Of a stretch of 64,000 nucleotides of DNA, positions 10,600-21,570 are shown in pieces (positions within the stretch are counted from its first letter, which is position 1; every line of letters begins with the position of its first letter). Both the position numbers and the translations under genes were made by a program. Under the pieces are notes generated by a model. It saw only the letters and a list, made by a program, of their open reading frames with translations. It searched no databases and was not told the DNA's origin. Origin of the DNA: Dipteris shenzhenensis (lineage: Eukaryota > Polypodiophyta > Polypodiopsida > Gleicheniales); assembly GCA_047967505.1 (NCBI GenBank), contig CM106538.1. One strand, written 5' to 3'.

Positions 10600-11430
10600 A
10601 GGAGCATCCCCACGCAATCCAAGCAAACTCAAGGGTGCTGCCATGGGAGCCCCTTTGGACAGACCAAGGGTCACCACCAAGAAGTTTTCTCTCAATGTCA
10701 AAGAACAAAAAGAGGGAACAAGGGGGCGAAAAAGGAAAGGAGAAAAGGTAAAAAATCAGCCAAAATTTTGGACAAGGAAGCTGCACTAAACTCCAGGAGG
10801 GCATTGAGAAAAAGGGGGGGGGGAACTACCACTCTTTGCTCGAGAAGGGGTGCTGCAAGGGGTGGGCAAAGGACCCTGTTCCAAGGCCTCCAAGAGGGCA
10901 GCCGAGCTCAATGTAGATGTCAATCGCTGCTCAGAGACGCTGTCCACTACCTTAGCTGAGGCGGGAGCCTTGGAGCAGCGGCCTATTTGTCCCATGGGAT
11001 CCTAGTGCAGCCACGAACTGCACGCAGTAGGATGGAGGGGGTGTGAACTAGCCTAACCCCAAGAAACTGCCATAAGCTAGGAGGAGGCATGGGCACAAGG
11101 GAACCTGCGCGCGAGGTCTGACGGGGGGGGGGGGGGGGGGGGGGCGGGGGGGGGCTAAGGAGGGTGTCTAAGTGCCTTAGGCAGATCGACTAGCTGGGCG
11201 GGTTGGGAAAACAGCACGACCGGGAGCAAGGAGCAGCGAAATGGGGGGGGGGAGCTAGAAGGATGGTGGAAGAAGGAGAAGGGCGGGGGGAGGAGTCGAG
11301 GTAGGGGAGAAGGAGAAGAAGGGCACGGGAAGGAAGGAAGGTGGGTGAGAAGCAGAGGCGGGGGGGAAACTATGGCAGGAAGGGAAAGGTCGGGGCAGCG
11401 AGGGGGGGCAAGAGCAAGCTTGATCTTTGT
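10600..11430. other. Purine-rich stretch without a recognisable gene
   Basis: The plus strand is strongly G/A-rich, with many GGGGG runs. The open frames are low-complexity (Arg/Gly/Lys) and probably chance. It may be an unassigned retroelement leader inside the DRC3-like intron. Confidence 0.5.
11123..11154 (+). repeat. Poly-G tract (22 G, one C, 9 G)
   Basis: An uninterrupted run of 22 G (11123-11144), one C and nine more G lies inside an 800-bp G/A-rich strand (about 10670-11430). Length may be affected by sequencing slippage. Confidence 0.9.
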
Positions 11431-12108
11431 ATTTGCAATGTGTGTGTTAGATCGAGTTTGGAATCTGGCGTTCTAGGCAAGGAGGCCACCGCTGTTTGCC
11501 TTAACCATCTTATGTTGCCTCTCACTCAAACTCGCACTCTACCAAAGAATCTTCTAAGAGCAATCACACTCCTATAAAGCCATGCACAATACAATGGTTG
11601 AACTCGATACAAATGTTTAGTATCTGTTCAAATTACCTTTCATCTCTCTATATTTGAGCCTAGTAGGCTGGGCCCTGATGCCTCCATGTGGCAACACATA
11701 CACGAGGTGTGGGGCATACAGTCAAGTCTCTCAAGTAGAAAGTGTTGTCATGCAAGGCTGTGTGCTGATCAACTCCTGCAAGCTTGCCTATGTTCAATCT
11801 TCTATGTGTGACCATTTGTGTTACGTTTCTAAGCAGCACAATAATGTGATTTTTACATGCAATTGCAATAAGCCAATAAAGATGCATGGTTTAATCACTT
11901 ATGCAAAATAGAGAACATAGCATAGTCCATTCCAGCAGAGGTACTTTCTATCATAACCCATATGACAGCCACAAAAGATGATATACACTCTTCACATGTA
12001 ACCCATATTTTTAAAATGCAAAACAAAATTTAATGTAAAATTGTATCCTTTTTTTGTGATTAAGAGAAGACTGTCAAAAAACAGAAAGTTTGTGGAGCAC
12101 CAACGTAC

Positions 12109-12218
12109 CAAGTAGCATCAAATTTTTCAGATGTGCTATGTTCTCTATTTTGCATATATCATTGTTGTCGAGATGGAGCTTTGAAAGAAATTCAAGTCCA
12201 ACAAGATGATTTATTGTT
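12109..12218 (-). CDS. DRC3/LRRC48-like exon A (LRR)
   Basis: A 110-nt exon encodes INHLVGLEFLSKLHLDNN and then DICKIENIAHLKNLMLL, one and a half SDS22-type leucine-rich repeats. INHL...LSKLHLDNN...IENI corresponds to the IDNL...L.KLQLDNN...IEGL segment of DRC3/LRRC48. The donor is CTTG/gtacgt at 12109. Its last base G plus the first two of exon B make Asp, giving LMLL-DLSFN as expected. The acceptor is less certain: CTTAG just above 12218, or CATAG with start at 12225. Both have a weak pyrimidine tract. The upstream exons (N-terminal 50 or so residues) were not found and should lie at higher coordinates or outside the window. Confidence 0.7.
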
Positions 12219-12243
12219 CTAAGTCCTATGCCCATCCAACAAA

Positions 12244-12328
12244 GCCCCAAAGGAAACAAATAGAAGTCAGAATAGGCCCATCTAAAAAAGTATTATGCCC
12301 CAAAGGAAAACAAATAGAAGTCAGAATA
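12244..12328. repeat. Short direct duplication of about 31 bp
   Basis: GCCCCAAAGGAAACAAATAG and the following AAGTCAGAATA occur at 12244-12274 and again, with one extra A, at 12297-12328, directly upstream of exon A. Confidence 0.8.
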
Positions 12329-12734
12329 TATCAAGAAAAATTGACATTTAGAGGCACATAACACTTTCATAAAAGAGAGGAAAAAAGAGAAAGCATTATG
12401 GTATTAGGAAGTGTATACAGAAGAAATGACGAGTACTAGAGAGCTTTGTATACGAAGACCTAGTTTCAAATTGGAATTTATTCATCCCAGCACCACACTT
12501 CATTTGCATCCAATTCTCCTAATGCTCCTTTGGGGCTCTGTGCTACTTTGAACATGCTTGCAGACTATAAGGTGCATGCTTGAATATCGTGAATGAATGC
12601 TTAAAAACTTAAAAAAGAGCAATTTGTTTTTTTCAATCACTGCGGCCTCTACCATATATAGTGAATCAAGACATAGGTTTGGAATAAGAGAAAGTCTAGT
12701 TTTTCATGCTGGTAGGAATGAATATATAACAACT

Positions 12735-14345
12735 ACACCACAAGCTGCTTTATGCCGACTCCAGAATCAAAGAGCCCAAGATCACGAGGGGTGACACATT
12801 GACCACTTTGCACATGGGCAGGAGTTCCTATTCCTGATCCTAGCACATATGTTTAATAATGCTGCGCGCCATGGTTTTCCCTCTGCTTGGAGTACCACCA
12901 CTATTGTGCCGATACACAAGGTAGGAGACCCCATGGACACTAGGAATTACCGTACCCTCATGATTGTTCATACATTGGTCAAGATTAACCTACAACTAAG
13001 TGGCGGCGTTTCGAGAGGTTGTAGGTGATGATGGGCTCTAGGATCTAGAGCAAACCAGTGGCCCGCCACCAGATCATACAAGAAGAGTTTGGCATGACAC
13101 CGCTCCTGGTCGATGCCATATTCCAGTCATCACCTATCTCCACAAGGTCTGGGCTCTACCTAGAGGGAGACTACCGAGATTGGCTCTGGAGTCATCTATA
13201 CGCCTAGCTAACAGGGGAATTAGCATGGCTTGGTACACACGCCTATCCAAATGGTTTCGTAGTCAGAGGATCCAGATGGATCGTCTCCTCCCCTTTTAGT
13301 ACAACTTAGATGCTTTGGACCACCTATTTTCATGGGATGAGATCAACCGTATCATACGGTTGGACCTACTCCAGCTCCAGACTTTGGGGGAGGACCAAGA
13401 GTTCTCCACCAAGATCCAATTCTACCACGACCATTTCTTCAAAGTATCAATGGATGAAGTGATTATCAAACCCCCAGTGTTAGGAGGACAAACGAGTCTC
13501 ACATGCCTTGAGGATCGCCATCAGATAGATGTGGGTCTCATCACATCAGTTGACGATTGAGACAAAGAGAGCCACAGGTACAACCAGAGAGTAGTGGATC
13601 TGTAGACTATGCAAATTGGAGGAGGTGGAATACATCATGTGTACTTGCCTTGCATCCTATCAGATCCAAGGACTATACCATTGCTTATTCCAAGAGGGAC
13701 ACAAGTTTGCACGTCTCCCACATCTGATTCATTTCCAGGACCAGGTCAGCTCGGTCTCTATTTGATCGACATGCGACAACATAAAGAGGCCCTGATGCGC
13801 CACATTAGAGAGCAAGATGAGATAGTGGCCCCTACGACAACAGAAAGAGGCCCTGATGCACCACATTAGAGAGCAAGATGAGATGACATGAGGGCTGAGT
13901 GGACTAGCGAGACGAGACGGCCACGTGGAGAGACGCAACCAGAGATGCAGAGATGGACCAAGGCACAAACAATGGAGGTCCAACTTATCGCACCTATACT
14001 CTGGGGAGATCGTTCGACTAGAGACGTAACCATCGATATGGCCTACCGGAAACATAGATCACAGAGATCACGCCCCCCACTGAGAGACTCGACCCGATAG
14101 ACACAGATACATATCTTTGCAGCCCATAGGAGAGCCACCCTTGCATTGGGCTATATATTTTTTTATCTTGAGTCTGAGTACTAGCTTCTTGTTATTTTGT
14201 TTTAGCTTATTGCGTAGTACTCAGCAAAGGACCTTAGCGAGCCCTTTGTTTCAGCTCACAATAGCTTCTATGGTTACTTCTTGTGATTGTACCTTGTCTC
14301 ATAGGCCTGCAAGGCCTCCAGAAGACGTGGATACATATTTCTCTC
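12735..14345 (+). pseudogene. LINE family 2 copy with internal RT deletion
   Basis: It starts with family motifs around RRAQDHEG and AHGQEFLFLILAHMFNNA. It then has IVPIHKVGDPMDTRNYRTLMI (about 12895-12965) and jumps at about 12985 to sequence that lies after the RT in other copies (LANRGISMAWYTRL near 13200, then QFYHDHFFK near 13420). The whole central RT with its catalytic motifs is missing. The C-terminal HIFAAHRRAT-like motif is at about 14110-14135. A short hairpin (AGGCCTGCAAGGCCT, 14303-14317) and a CT run at about 14340-14356 close the copy. Confidence 0.65.
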
Positions 14346-14364
14346 TCTCTCTCTCATATGGAAT

Positions 14365-14570
14365 AAGTACTATGGCCCCAATCTTAGCAAAGAATTTTAA
14401 CAAAGTTTTGCACCAGACCCTTAACATCATCACTCCCTTTCACAAGGCAAGGGAGGATCCCATGAGACCAGAAAACTACAAGACCATTATCATTGGACAT
14501 GTCATGTCCAAGATTTGTGCTTCCACGTTGATACACAGAAAACGGTATGGACAAAAGAAGCTAAGATAAC
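14365..14570 (+). pseudogene. LINE family 2 internal fragment directly after a CT tail
   Basis: The frame APILAKNFNKVLHQTLNIIT, then HKAREDPMRPENYKTIIIGHVMSKI, matches the segment near 8090-8220 and 45650-45800 (MFNHAVCHSF..., PIHKAGDAMDTRNYRTLMIGHTLAKIYG). It begins immediately after the CT tail of the previous copy. Confidence 0.65.
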
Positions 14571-14613
14571 ACACACGCACCAACCTTTGATTCCAGTAAA
14601 CATAGACAATCAC

Positions 14614-14832
14614 TCAGATAGTTTCTTCTTCTTCACAAAATTCCATGCGATATACATACTCAGGAAGGTCCTCTTCATCAACTAGAGTTACCCCTGCCCA
14701 TTCCTCTTCTTTCACCCGCAAAAGCAAAGACCACTGGTACCCAAGAATCTCATTGAACAACACTTCAATCTGAAAACCCTCAAAATACACACCAAATACT
14801 TCTGGGCCAAGCTCCAAGGATAAAATCATCAT
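14614..14832 (-). CDS. Unrecognised 72-residue acidic frame
   Basis: The minus frame encodes MMILSLELGPEVFGVYFEGF and continues WSLLLRVKEEEWAGVTLVDE to an acidic end (EEEETI). It looks composition-normal for a protein, and a further stretch (RVPLQFVFSYTNLKVYDDF) in another frame immediately upstream at 14885-14820 seems to continue it across a frameshift. I do not recognise it. It may be the degenerate end of a retroelement or gene into which the Gypsy element inserted. Confidence 0.3.
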   Translation of the reverse strand: MMILSLELGPEVFGVYFEGFQIEVLFNEILGYQWSLLLRVKEEEWAGVTLVDEEDLPEYVYRMEFCEEEETI

Positions 14833-15255
14833 ATACTTTCAGATTTGTATAAGAGAAAACAAACTGCAGCGGAACTCGAGGGATCAGCAGCAATGTGGGC
14901 TCGAGTTCAAGAGCACGTGCACTAGTATCCAGAGCAGGGATCCTTGACATAGGTACCAAGACAAACCCCCACAAACAAAACTATCTGAACATGAACCACA
15001 CAGACTCGGAGAGAACCAGAAGACTACACAACCCGAAACAGATAAACTTAGAACTGAACTCTCTCCAAAACTCAGAGAATAGCCCGCCTCAGAATTCTAT
15101 GAACCCACAGCCAAAACTCCTAAGCTTCCATCAAGGACAACAGCACGTAACTCTCCCCAAAGCTGCAGTCAATGACCAAAGAGTGAAAGGAACTAGCATA
15201 TCAGATCGCCTCAACCATCTCTGTGTCACAAATCCACTTCCAGCGTATGTATTCT

Positions 15256-15714
15256 TGTAAAGACTAACTATCTAATTCCTACTGCAGATCACGGGAGCAA
15301 CACCATGGATATCCTCCCAGCCAACCTTGCTGAAGCTAACGAGCAGACAGAGAAATTCCGATCCACACAAAACATACGTGAAATCCTTCTCTTCTCTCTC
15401 TAGCCTCAACAAGCCCCATCTCCCTAGATAGATCTAGATGCCACATGTCATCCATATAGGGCCTTCCTAATGCAACATTTCACCCCTCTCTTGGGATGCA
15501 TTAAATCCTTTGCCCCTAGGCACAATCTTTGCATTAGGCCCTTAGCCTTAGATCTACCTAGTCTGGTGCTATCAACCCTCACCTAGGACCTTGACATTAA
15601 TTCCCTCCCGATCATTTACATGAAGCGCAAAAAAACATATTACAAAGATAGATCCTTTAAGGGAAATGTCGACTGATTCTTCCGAGGTCATGCTACCTCG
15701 GCTAGAGCGTAACA
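15256..15714 (-). repeat. Gypsy 3' LTR
   Basis: A 459-bp LTR, longer than the 5' copy because of a short insertion near 15283 (ACTGCAGATCACGG region). It is preceded on the minus strand by the polypurine tract. Confidence 0.92.
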
Positions 15715-16242
15715 TTCCTTCCCTCTTCAGACATCAGCGTCCTCGATGATAAAATCTGGGAACACTCTCCGCAACTGATATACGGATTCCCAGGTAGCTT
15801 CGGATAGAGGCTGACCATGCCATGCAACCAACACCGTGGGTATCTTCCGATTTCATATTTGCATTGTTCCTCGGTCCAAGATTCTTGTTGGTTTGCGCCT
15901 CGCATTATCCTCTATCTCCTGAAACAAAACCACACCTTCGATTAGTGAGTCACCTGTATGTAAAAATTTCTTTAAGCGCGAAACATGAAAAACCGGGTGC
16001 ACCTTACACCCCTGTGGCAATTCTAATTTATAGGCTACACTACCTATTCTCTTTAGAATTAACCACGGCCCACAGTATCGAGGTGATAACTTAGCACACT
16101 CTCCTGAAGTCAACGACTTTGAGTGCGAAGGAACTCTGGGAAAAACTCTTTCTCCTTCCTTAAATACTCTTATAGACCGGTTGTCATCCGCATTCATACA
16201 CCTTGGCTCTATCCATAGCCTGGCGGATATTAGCTCTCGCAA
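15715..16242 (-). pseudogene. Gypsy integrase C-terminus and chromodomain
   Basis: Minus frames read KLSPRYCGPWLILKRIGSVA, VHPVFHVSRLKKFL (16100-15965), the typical end of a Gypsy integrase. A chromodomain-like segment in a shifted frame follows near 15865-15750, with ILDR, VLVAWHGQPLSEATWE and VFPDF. The V-W-G-EATWE pattern is the chromodomain core that directs chromoviruses to particular chromatin. Frame changes separate it from integrase. Confidence 0.8.
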
Positions 16243-17059
16243 GTGCTAGCATCTCCCGCATCTGAACTACAAAGTTCGCGGCACTAGGCACTTTCTGAGG
16301 TACTCCAACTATAGTTGGATTCGCTGGTCTATAACCATAGTTCAGCTCAAACGGACTGAATCCGGTAGATGAATGTTTCCTATCATTGTAGGCAAACTCC
16401 AACAATGGCAACCACTTGTCCCACGTATGTTGCCTCAATGACACATATGCTCTCAGCATATCCTCTAAAGTCTGGTTGACTCTCTCCGTCTGACCATCCG
16501 TCTCAGGATGATCCCCACTACTCATTTCCAACTCAGTCCTTAGTGTCTCAAATACCGCTGTCCAAAAATAACCGGTAAATCTGACATCTCTGTCTGACAC
16601 TATGGATCTAGGCAATCCATGTAGACGAAATATATGTCTAATGAATAAATCCGCCACTTGCGGGGCACTAACAGACTCTCTAGTCGGAATGAAGTGAGCC
16701 ATCTTGGTTAGACGATCAACCACCACAAGGATAGAATCATATCCTCCTTGTGTCGTAGGCAGTCCTACAATAAAGTCCATGGAAATGCTCTCCTACTTAC
16801 TTAGTGGTATCTCCAAGGGCTGTAAAAGTCCGGGTGGCTTCACCCGCTCGGCCTTGCTTACCTGACACGAGAAACACCGTGTCACATATTCATGAATATG
16901 CTTTTTCATCTTTGGCCAAAAGAAATCTCGCTTCACGAGATCATATGTCTTCTCAACTCCTGGGTGTCCCGCACACGGGCTATCATGGCACTGTCGAATA
17001 ACTCTCTGCCTCAGATCATTCTGACTAGGTACTACAACCTTGCCATTTCTTTCTAGCAT
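16184..17059 (-). pseudogene. Gypsy integrase (zinc-binding and catalytic core)
   Basis: Two minus frames (17059-16793 and 16780-16184) in the same phase are separated by one stop near 16790. The first has the HHCC zinc motif (CAGHPGVEKTYD, then CFSCQVSKAE). The second has the DDE core: MDFIVGLP (first Asp), IVSDRDVRFTG (second Asp) and DGQTERVNQTLE (Glu). All three catalytic residues are present. The protein would integrate element cDNA into chromatin. Confidence 0.88.
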
Positions 17060-17559
17060 ACATGAGCTTTAGGCCATAAGCTCTGGACAAACTCGTCCAC
17101 TTTTTGAGTTTCTCTGATCTCGGTCATTAGAGTACTCTCTAATACCGTGAAACTCAGGTTGTGCATAATGCGAGAGAACGCATCAGCAACCTTATTATCT
17201 TTTCCTCTTCGGTACCGAATCGTCAAATTAAACTCCTGCATGAGCTCTGTCCACCTAGCTTGGCGGCCCCTCAAGTCAGGCTCTTTACAAAAATGTTTTA
17301 GAGTACCATGATCCACATCCACATAAAACTCCGAACCATATAAATAATGCCTCCATGTTTTCAAAGCATGGATAACAGCATACAACTCCAATTCATAAGT
17401 TGGCCAATTCCTTTGAGAGGGAGAAAGCTTCTTGCTTTCAAAGGCTACTGGCCTTCCCTCTTGAAGGAGGACTGCTCCTACCGCAATGCCACTTGCATCG
17501 GTTTCCAGGAACAACGGTTTCTGGGGATCAACTATTTTTAACACCGGTCCTGTGACCAC
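17053..17559 (-). pseudogene. Gypsy RNase H
   Basis: The frame PLFLETDASGIAVGAVLLQE carries the first RNase H Asp. SKKLSPSQRNWPTYELELYAVIHAL follows with the Glu, and then VDVDHGTLKH and NKVADAFSRI with the last Asp residues. It is in frame with the RT segment above, but an in-frame stop near 17600 separates them. Confidence 0.87.
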
Positions 17560-17601
17560 AGCTTGTTTTATGGTATTAAAACTTTCTTGTTGATTCTGTC
17601 C

Positions 17602-19207
17602 CTAAATAAAAGGTACTTTATCTGAGGTCAGATCAGTCAATGGCGATACTATTCCGGAATATCCTTTGATATGCCTTCTATAAAACTGGACAAATCCCAA
17701 GAACAATCGCAACGCGGTCAGACTCTGAGGGATTGGCCAAGTTAGTATCGCAGCCACTTTCTTCGGATCCATTTCTACCCCCTGTGGAGTAATTATGAAC
17801 CCTAAATATTTAAGCCTAACCATACACAGTATAGTTTTCTTTTTCTTTACATAAAGATTGGCTTTCCTCAAAGTACTGAACACTATCCCTAAGTGTTCAC
17901 GATGCTCAGTAATACTTTTACTGAATATCAAGATATCGTCAATAAAATGTACTACGAACTTTCCGATATACGGACGTAGTAAATCGTTCATAAGCATGAC
18001 GAATGTCGCTGGAGCATTGGTAAGTCCGAAGGGCATTACCAAAAACTCATAATGACCAAACCTGCTTCTAAAAGCAGTTTTATGCACATCCTCGGCTCTA
18101 CTAATCCGGATCTGATGGTAGCCACACTTAAGATCTATCTTACTGAAAATCACAGCTCCATGTAATGTATCTAGCAAATCATCAATCCGAGCCATCGGAT
18201 ACCTGTGCTTAACAGTGATATTATTCAATGCTCTGTAATCTATACAGAGGCGAAACGTCCTTTTTCTTCTTTAATATCACTGGCGAAGCAAAAGGTAAGA
18301 AACTTGGTTGAATCTGCCTCAACTTGAGGTATTCTTCCAGTTGTCTACGCACCTCCGCCTCTTCGGTAAAACTCATTCTATAGGAAGGTCTATTTACAGG
18401 TTCTGCCCCCGGAATCAGTTCAATCATATGCTGAACATTCCGCTCTGGAGGTAACCCATAAGGTAGTTCATCCCTAAAACATTCGGAGAACTCCTCTGTT
18501 ATAAGATTAGCCAGCTTGGCCATCTCACCACTTTGCGTAACATCAGTGCTAGCCGAAGAATCATCAACCGGCTCTACCGATGCTGTGCAAAGGAATAAAA
18601 ACTCTTCCTGAGCTTTTCGGATTTCCATCACGGAAACCAACGGTCCCTGAGGTATATCTTTCTCACCTCGCAAGACATAAAGCACATCATTCATCTTGAA
18701 TTGATATACGTGCTTTTTCCAATCAATGGCTGGATTCTTCCTAGAATGCCACACCATACCCAGGGCTATATCCGCATGAGCAAGCTTGGTCATTTCAAAA
18801 TCAAGCTTCTCAGCATAGTCCTGAATACGAAGCTCCAACTGGGTAACCCTTTGGTCCCATACTTCAGTTGAACTTCCATCTGCCATCCTGACTGTATACG
18901 CATAGTCAGATGGACTTGTCTTTAATTTCAGCCTCTTCACAAGCTTGGAGTTAATCACATTGTGAGTTGACGCCGAGTCAAACAACACAATGACATCATG
19001 ATTGGCCACTTGCCCTTTCATTTTAACTAATTCCATATCGTTAAAGGCTGTATACCCCGTTGCTGCGGGCTTAGATAGGATGTTATCAGGTGCACTCGTC
19101 ACTAGCTTAGCAACAGACACACATAACAAACAAGGTACTAACCTCTGAGAAGATCCCGCTAGCTGAATCTGCATCTCTTCCGCTCTGGGACTTCCCTCCA
19201 TCTCCAC
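17602..19207 (-). pseudogene. Gypsy protease and reverse transcriptase
   Basis: The upper frame (19207-18221) includes the protease site VIVLFDSASTHNVI, where DS(A) stands in place of the usual D-S/T-G. It continues with the start of RT (RPSYRMSFTEEAEVRRQLEEY). At about 18262, right after KKKKD, the phase changes and the lower frame (18228-17602) continues with YPMARIDDLLDTLHGA, SKIDLKCGYHQIRI, FLVMPFGLTNAPATF and FIDDILIFS (catalytic box FIDD). The RT motifs are intact apart from the frameshift. The protein would copy element RNA in cytoplasmic particles. Confidence 0.88.
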
Positions 19208-19213
19208 GTCGCA

Positions 19214-20353
19214 CTATGAGATCACCATCTCAGCCATCCGACGATCTTTGTTACGCGGACAATCCTTCCACTGATGAGGCTGAAGGCAACCAAAACATAA
19301 GCCTTCTCTCCTCGCTTTTTCCCTTTGTTCTGGGTTTAAGGGAGACTTAGACCAAGCCCGGGCTGCCATTGGGGTTACTTTCCTTTTCACTCCAATGGTG
19401 GTACTTGATTTAGGAGTTTCAGCTGGTTTCGCCCGCTTGGCTTGACCACTCGGCTGAGAACCACCACTCCCTCTACTAGTCCATTTCTTCTTAAACCCAA
19501 ATTTCTTCAGATACCCATACTGGGTTCTGACCTGTGCAAACCCACTTGGCTTGCTACCCTTGGCATCTTCATAGTTCAGGGCTATAGCTATTGCATCATC
19601 TAACCTGTTCGCGTACTTAGCCCGAACTTCCATTTTTATTCGATCATTCAATCCAAATATGAAATCTTTCACTTGGATTGATTGAGGCAGGGGTTCGTCA
19701 ACCTTCATTACACTCTCTCGAAACTTATCAGTGTATTCTGCCACTGATAAATTTCTCTGACGAAGGTTCCTATACTAATCCCAAGCTCGGGATGCTTCGT
19801 CAGGAGGTAAGAAGTGTTTCCTGAACTCTCTTTTAAACCCCTCCCAGGTAGTGGATGCTATACCATCTTTTTGTTGTTTAATCCACCACCGATCCGCAGC
19901 CTCACTAAACATGTGGGTGGCCTCACGGATCTTCTTGATGTCATTTCTGATTTCACAAATGGCGAACGCCTCGTCCCATTTGTGTAACCAGGTCTCAATG
20001 ACATCGGAGCTACGGTCGTTCATCCGACCAGAATACTTTTCTGGTCTGTAATTGGCAATATTTGGCACTTTAGCCTTCCTAGGCTCGACCGTATGGACAC
20101 TAGACTCTGGTTCCATTGGAGCCTTTCCCTTCTCCTCTCGAGAAGGTCTGGCAGACATACTATGTATCGCTCTCCTAAGTTCGGACTGCCCTGCATTGGC
20201 CTGTAATTGTTGTGCTAACAACTGTTGCAAGGCATCCTCCAACAATGCAATCCTGCCAGATAAAGTATGAGCTACTGGGCGCGACACCTGCTGGGTCGGC
20301 CGGACTCCTGACTCACCAGGGTCCCTCCTGGAAGCTCCTTCTTCTGCTTCCAT
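19214..20353 (-). pseudogene. Gypsy gag
   Basis: One frame is interrupted by a stop near 19775. The first part has a Gln/Leu-rich helix (LLAQQLQANAGQ) and the gag core (ETWLHKWDEAFAI, AADRWWIKQQKDG, FKREFRKHFLPPDE). The second continues with MAEYTDKFRES and a zinc knuckle, CFGCLQPHQWKDC (CX2CX3HX4C, one residue shorter than usual). A stop at 19216-19214 separates gag from pol in the same frame. This may be a mutation, since chromoviruses commonly have one gag-pol frame. Confidence 0.88.
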
Positions 20354-21570
20354 TTAATTCAATGGGTGTTTTTCTTTGTTTTGTTTTGTTTTGTTTTGAT
20401 TTTTTTTTTTTTTTAAAACACCGCTAGAAAGCTGTATTTACAAGCTGACACAATTCAGTGTACTAACAGTCTGACACAATTCCCTATACTAGGGAATTCC
20501 TGCAATCCCACATGCACACTGACTAGGCATTTGACACAGGCATATATCCCAAATGGCGCTTTTCCCTATCCTAGGGAAGCTCCTGCAAACAAACTCAAAC
20601 TGTAGCACATAGGCATAACCACAAGCATAATCTGTCCCTGCTACAACATCAAAGCCTCATGCAGACTGATCACTCACGAGATCTTGTCTATGAAAGTAGA
20701 GCATCACCCGACTAAATCGAGAAGAAAAAAAACAACACGAAACTAATGGAGGTCAAAGAGAGCTCCCTGGTCATCACGATTTCACCACAGCCTTGGATTT
20801 CCCTCGATTCGGATCTGTGTTTGCGCGGCCTCTTATCCGTGCCTACACTGTTCAAGGCCCTGCGCTCCTGCGCCAAATCTACGTCCAAGAGCGTTGCATG
20901 AGCGTCGCCCCAATCACGGCTTACGAGCAGGCTGCGTGGCGTTGGAGATCTCTGAGCGTAGGTGTGCCAAGGAAGCAGATCACGGGCTAGCCAGACCGTT
21001 CTGTGTCACCTCTGCGTTCCAAGCCTGCAATGTGTTCGACGAATAGTATAGGGGTGATCACGAATCACCACCCGTGCGTTTCGTCAAGTGCGTCATCTAC
21101 CCTGCATTTCGTCACTGCCTTACGGGATCCCCACGCTCCAGCAACGACTCGTCAGCGGGAAGGTTGTCAACAAACCTTCCGTCCGTCATAGATCACGGGC
21201 ATCGTCATCAACTTCGTTACGGTCTGTCCGTCACATGGAGTCGATCCCTTCCTTTCCACGCCTATCGTCCGCTCCACGCACTTCACTCATCCCACGCAAA
21301 GTCCTGATAGCGGTGCGGGAGGACCACCAACAGCGACCCGTTGTCACGGGTAGCCCCCTCCAAGTTCGTCGTCACCCGTTATCGTCGATCCCATCTGTCC
21401 ATCACGTAAAGGTCACAAGTGGTCGACTCGCCACCTACGCTCCACGCCTATCCGTCGTCAGCCACCAGGGCGGTCCAGGCCTGCACCTCGAGCTCACGCT
21501 GCCTTACTCATCCCGTTCGTCATCATCGTACAGTCTCCTCCAATTCGTAGCCTTGGGCTCTGATACCAAA
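20354..21570 (-). other. Gypsy leader and primer binding site
   Basis: It is a 1.2-kb untranslated leader. The tRNA-iMet primer site (TGGTATCAGAGCCC, minus strand) is at 21568-21555. A T-rich low-complexity stretch with GTTTT units is at about 20375-20415. Plus-strand open frames here look like chance. Confidence 0.75.

Larger units (their letters stand above)
2782..12108 (-). other. 9.3-kb intron of the DRC3-like gene, filled with transposons
   Basis: The donor at exon A (G/gtacgt, 12108-12107) and acceptor at exon B (TTTCTTTCCAG, 2793-2782) fit phase 1 on both sides. Between them lie a LINE with an inversion (2945-5513), a second-family LINE (6885-9430), two Copia gag remnants, a poly-G tract and unassigned sequence. 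The intron assignment depends on the two exons belonging to one gene, which the matching phase and LRR order support. Confidence 0.7.
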
